DNA from: Kocuria rosea
Lineage (GTDB): Bacteria > Actinomycetota > Actinomycetes > Actinomycetales > Micrococcaceae
Length of the DNA stretch: 64,000 bases
Assembly: GCF_006094695.1 (NCBI RefSeq)
Contig: NZ_CP035103.1
Location: 310,001 to 374,000, forward strand
Direction: 5' to 3'
The position numbers were made by a program, and so were the translations under genes. Positions 62,966 to 64,000 of this stretch are shown piece by piece. The first letter of the stretch is position 1; every line of letters begins with the position of its first letter. The notes below the pieces were generated by a model. The model saw only the letters and a list, made by a program, of their open reading frames with translations, was not told the DNA's origin and searched no databases.

Positions 62966-63595
62966 TCATGCTGTCTCGGCCACCGTGTCCTCGAGGAGGG
63001 TCTCGAGGATGGACCGGTCTGCGATCCCCAGGATGCGGGCTGCGACCCGGCCTTGGGCGTCGAGCACCAGCGTGGTGGGCACCGCCCGCGGGGGCACATA
63101 GGCGTTCAGGGCCATCACCACCTTCCCGTCCTTGTCTTCGAAGGAGGGGTACGGGATCCCGAAGGTCCGCTCGAAGGCCTCGGCCGTGGCCTGATCATCG
63201 CGCAGGTTTACCCCGTAGAAGGCGATCTGCCCCTCGAACTGCTGGGCGAGTTCGGCGAGGTCCGGGGCCTCCACCCGGCACGGAGGGCAGGCCGCGTACC
63301 AGAAGTTCAGCAGCGCGGGCTTCCCCCGCAAGTCCTCGGCCGAGAGCTCGGTCCCATCGAAAAGGGTGCCGCTGAACTGCACCGGCTCCCCCCGCTGATC
63401 CGGGGCGTACTCCGAGACGGTGCCGTCCCCGGCGATGTAGCCCTTCTCGTCTCCCGTGTTGGCCTGTTGGGCCAGGGGATCTTCCTCCGCACCGCAGCCG
63501 GCCATGACCACCCCGAGGACTCCTGCACCGGCCAAGGAGAGCACACGGCGGCGGGACGGGTGGGTGGGCAGTGAAGAGTTCGAGGGCACGGGCAT
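62966..63595 (-). CDS. resA: TlpA/ResA-type thiol-disulfide lipoprotein
   Basis: This 209-residue lipoprotein has a lipobox VMAGC with Cys34, and a thioredoxin fold with Cys103-Pro-Pro-Cys106 in FWYAACPPCRVEAP and cis-Pro in AVPTTLVLD. It keeps the CxxCH motif of apocytochrome c reduced. It heads the resA-resB-resC set. The electron donor CcdA, often in this operon, is absent here. Confidence 0.9.
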   Translation of the reverse strand: MPVPSNSSLPTHPSRRRVLSLAGAGVLGVVMAGCGAEEDPLAQQANTGDEKGYIAGDGTVSEYAPDQRGEPVQFSGTLFDGTELSAEDLRGKPALLNFWYAACPPCRVEAPDLAELAQQFEGQIAFYGVNLRDDQATAEAFERTFGIPYPSFEDKDGKVVMALNAYVPPRAVPTTLVLDAQGRVAARILGIADRSILETLLEDTVAETA

Positions 63596-63749
63596 TTCAC
63601 CTCAGGGTCGAAACGGGCTCGGGGACGGGTAGGGGCTGACCCCGGAAACGATGAACCGGGAAGCCGATAGGCCTCTGAGCGCAACACGGCGGGCCTGTTG
63701 TCGAGGGCCTGGGGCGCACGCCGGCACACTCAGAGATGATCGTTATACG

Positions 63750-63881
63750 TCGATCATAGCAACGGGAATCACCGTTGCCGTCGGGGCGGCGACCACCGGC
63801 TGCGGGGGCATTGGCTCTCCGGGCAATGGCGATGCGGCCCGAGACGGAGGTGCCGCGGTTAGGGCGGACTCCAGGGAATGA
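63750..63881 (+). CDS. possible small lipoprotein
   Basis: A frame ending at 63881 reads SIIATGITVAVGAATTGCGG with a lipobox-like ATTGC, then a Gly/Ala/Asp-rich tail. No good start codon or ribosome site is seen close by; the frame is open back to an ATG at 63651. It may be a remnant of an exported protein. Confidence 0.25.
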   Translation, partial: SIIATGITVAVGAATTGCGGIGSPGNGDAARDGGAAVRADSRE

Positions 63882-63907
63882 CCACGCGCGGTTCTCCTCC
63901 GGCGGAC

Positions 63908-64000
63908 AGCTACGGGGACTCCAGATCGAGGGCGAGACCCACGTGCCCCAGGCCGTTTTCGGCCAGCACGCGGGCCATCAGCTCGGCCTTGGTGGTGGCT
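63908..64000 (-). CDS. C-terminus of a protein, partial, possibly LuxR-type
   Basis: The minus-strand frame enters from the right edge and ends at a TAG at 63908. The visible 30 residues (TTKAELMARVLAENGLGHVG, then LALDLESP) loosely resemble the end of a LuxR/NarL helix-turn-helix. The similarity is weak and the rest lies outside the window. Confidence 0.35.

Noticed and set aside
1..64000. tRNA and rRNA genes
   Set aside because: No cloverleaf or rRNA signature was noticed while reading; a tRNAscan-SE and Rfam run would settle this.

Overview
The window is GC-rich DNA from a high-GC Gram-positive bacterium, most likely an actinobacterium of the Micrococcaceae (Kocuria, Citricoccus, Micrococcus or Arthrobacter type). 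The basis is codon use, many GTG starts, actinobacterial families (fused CydDC, DUF3093, DUF3105, CmtR, CtaG/caa3 assembly proteins) and c-di-AMP riboswitches in front of NlpC/P60 hydrolases. The genus is an inference; no rRNA or tRNA gene was seen.

The theme is respiration and metals, in a segment broken up by insertion sequences. From left to right: an adenylate-forming ligase; an IS481-family element with a perfect NCTAGN-type target duplication; an OafA-type acyltransferase; an IS256 element; a DUF418-like membrane protein; a convergent two-component system; a small membrane protein and a first CtaG; a decayed IS5 transposase; a secreted M23 protein with calcium-binding repeats. Next comes the M56 protease/BlaI repressor pair, divergent from a complete cytochrome bd operon (cydA, cydB, fused cydDC) across a 55-bp palindromic operator. 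Then an aquaporin, a second DUF418-like protein, a CtaG/DUF305/DUF3105 cluster and a riboswitch-controlled NlpC/P60 gene.

From 30 to 44 kb there is mixed intact and decayed material: a small exported peptide, a SURF1 fragment, a small cysteine-motif gene split by a complete IS21 element, a cation-efflux pseudogene, a WecG/TagA glycosyltransferase, an intact SURF1, CopC, a CopD-CtaG fusion, a decayed DUF305 copy and a second IS256 with an 8-bp duplication. After this: a His/Tyr/Lys-rich secreted protein, DUF3093, MntR with MntH, an isoprenylcysteine-methyltransferase-like protein, cytochrome aa3 subunit I (CtaD), a second riboswitch/NlpC unit, CmtR with a cation efflux pump, a DsbA/CopD-CtaG/VKOR operon, a CYP152-type P450 coupled to a Ca2+/cation exchanger, a second copy of the small exported peptide, and the System II cytochrome c maturation genes (TlpA/ResA, ResB, ResC). 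A protein C-terminus runs off the right edge.

Together the genes suggest a terminal-oxidase and metallocofactor region: bd oxidase under a BlaI-type switch, aa3 oxidase subunit I, copper delivery (CopC, CopD, several CtaG, DUF305), SURF1, heme attachment, a disulfide-forming pair, and Mn and Cd/Zn homeostasis. Several modules occur twice (IS256, NlpC with riboswitch, small peptide, DUF418-like, the cysteine-motif/SURF1 pair, DUF305), and in some pairs one copy is decayed. This points to internal duplication or acquisition of a related island followed by IS-driven erosion.
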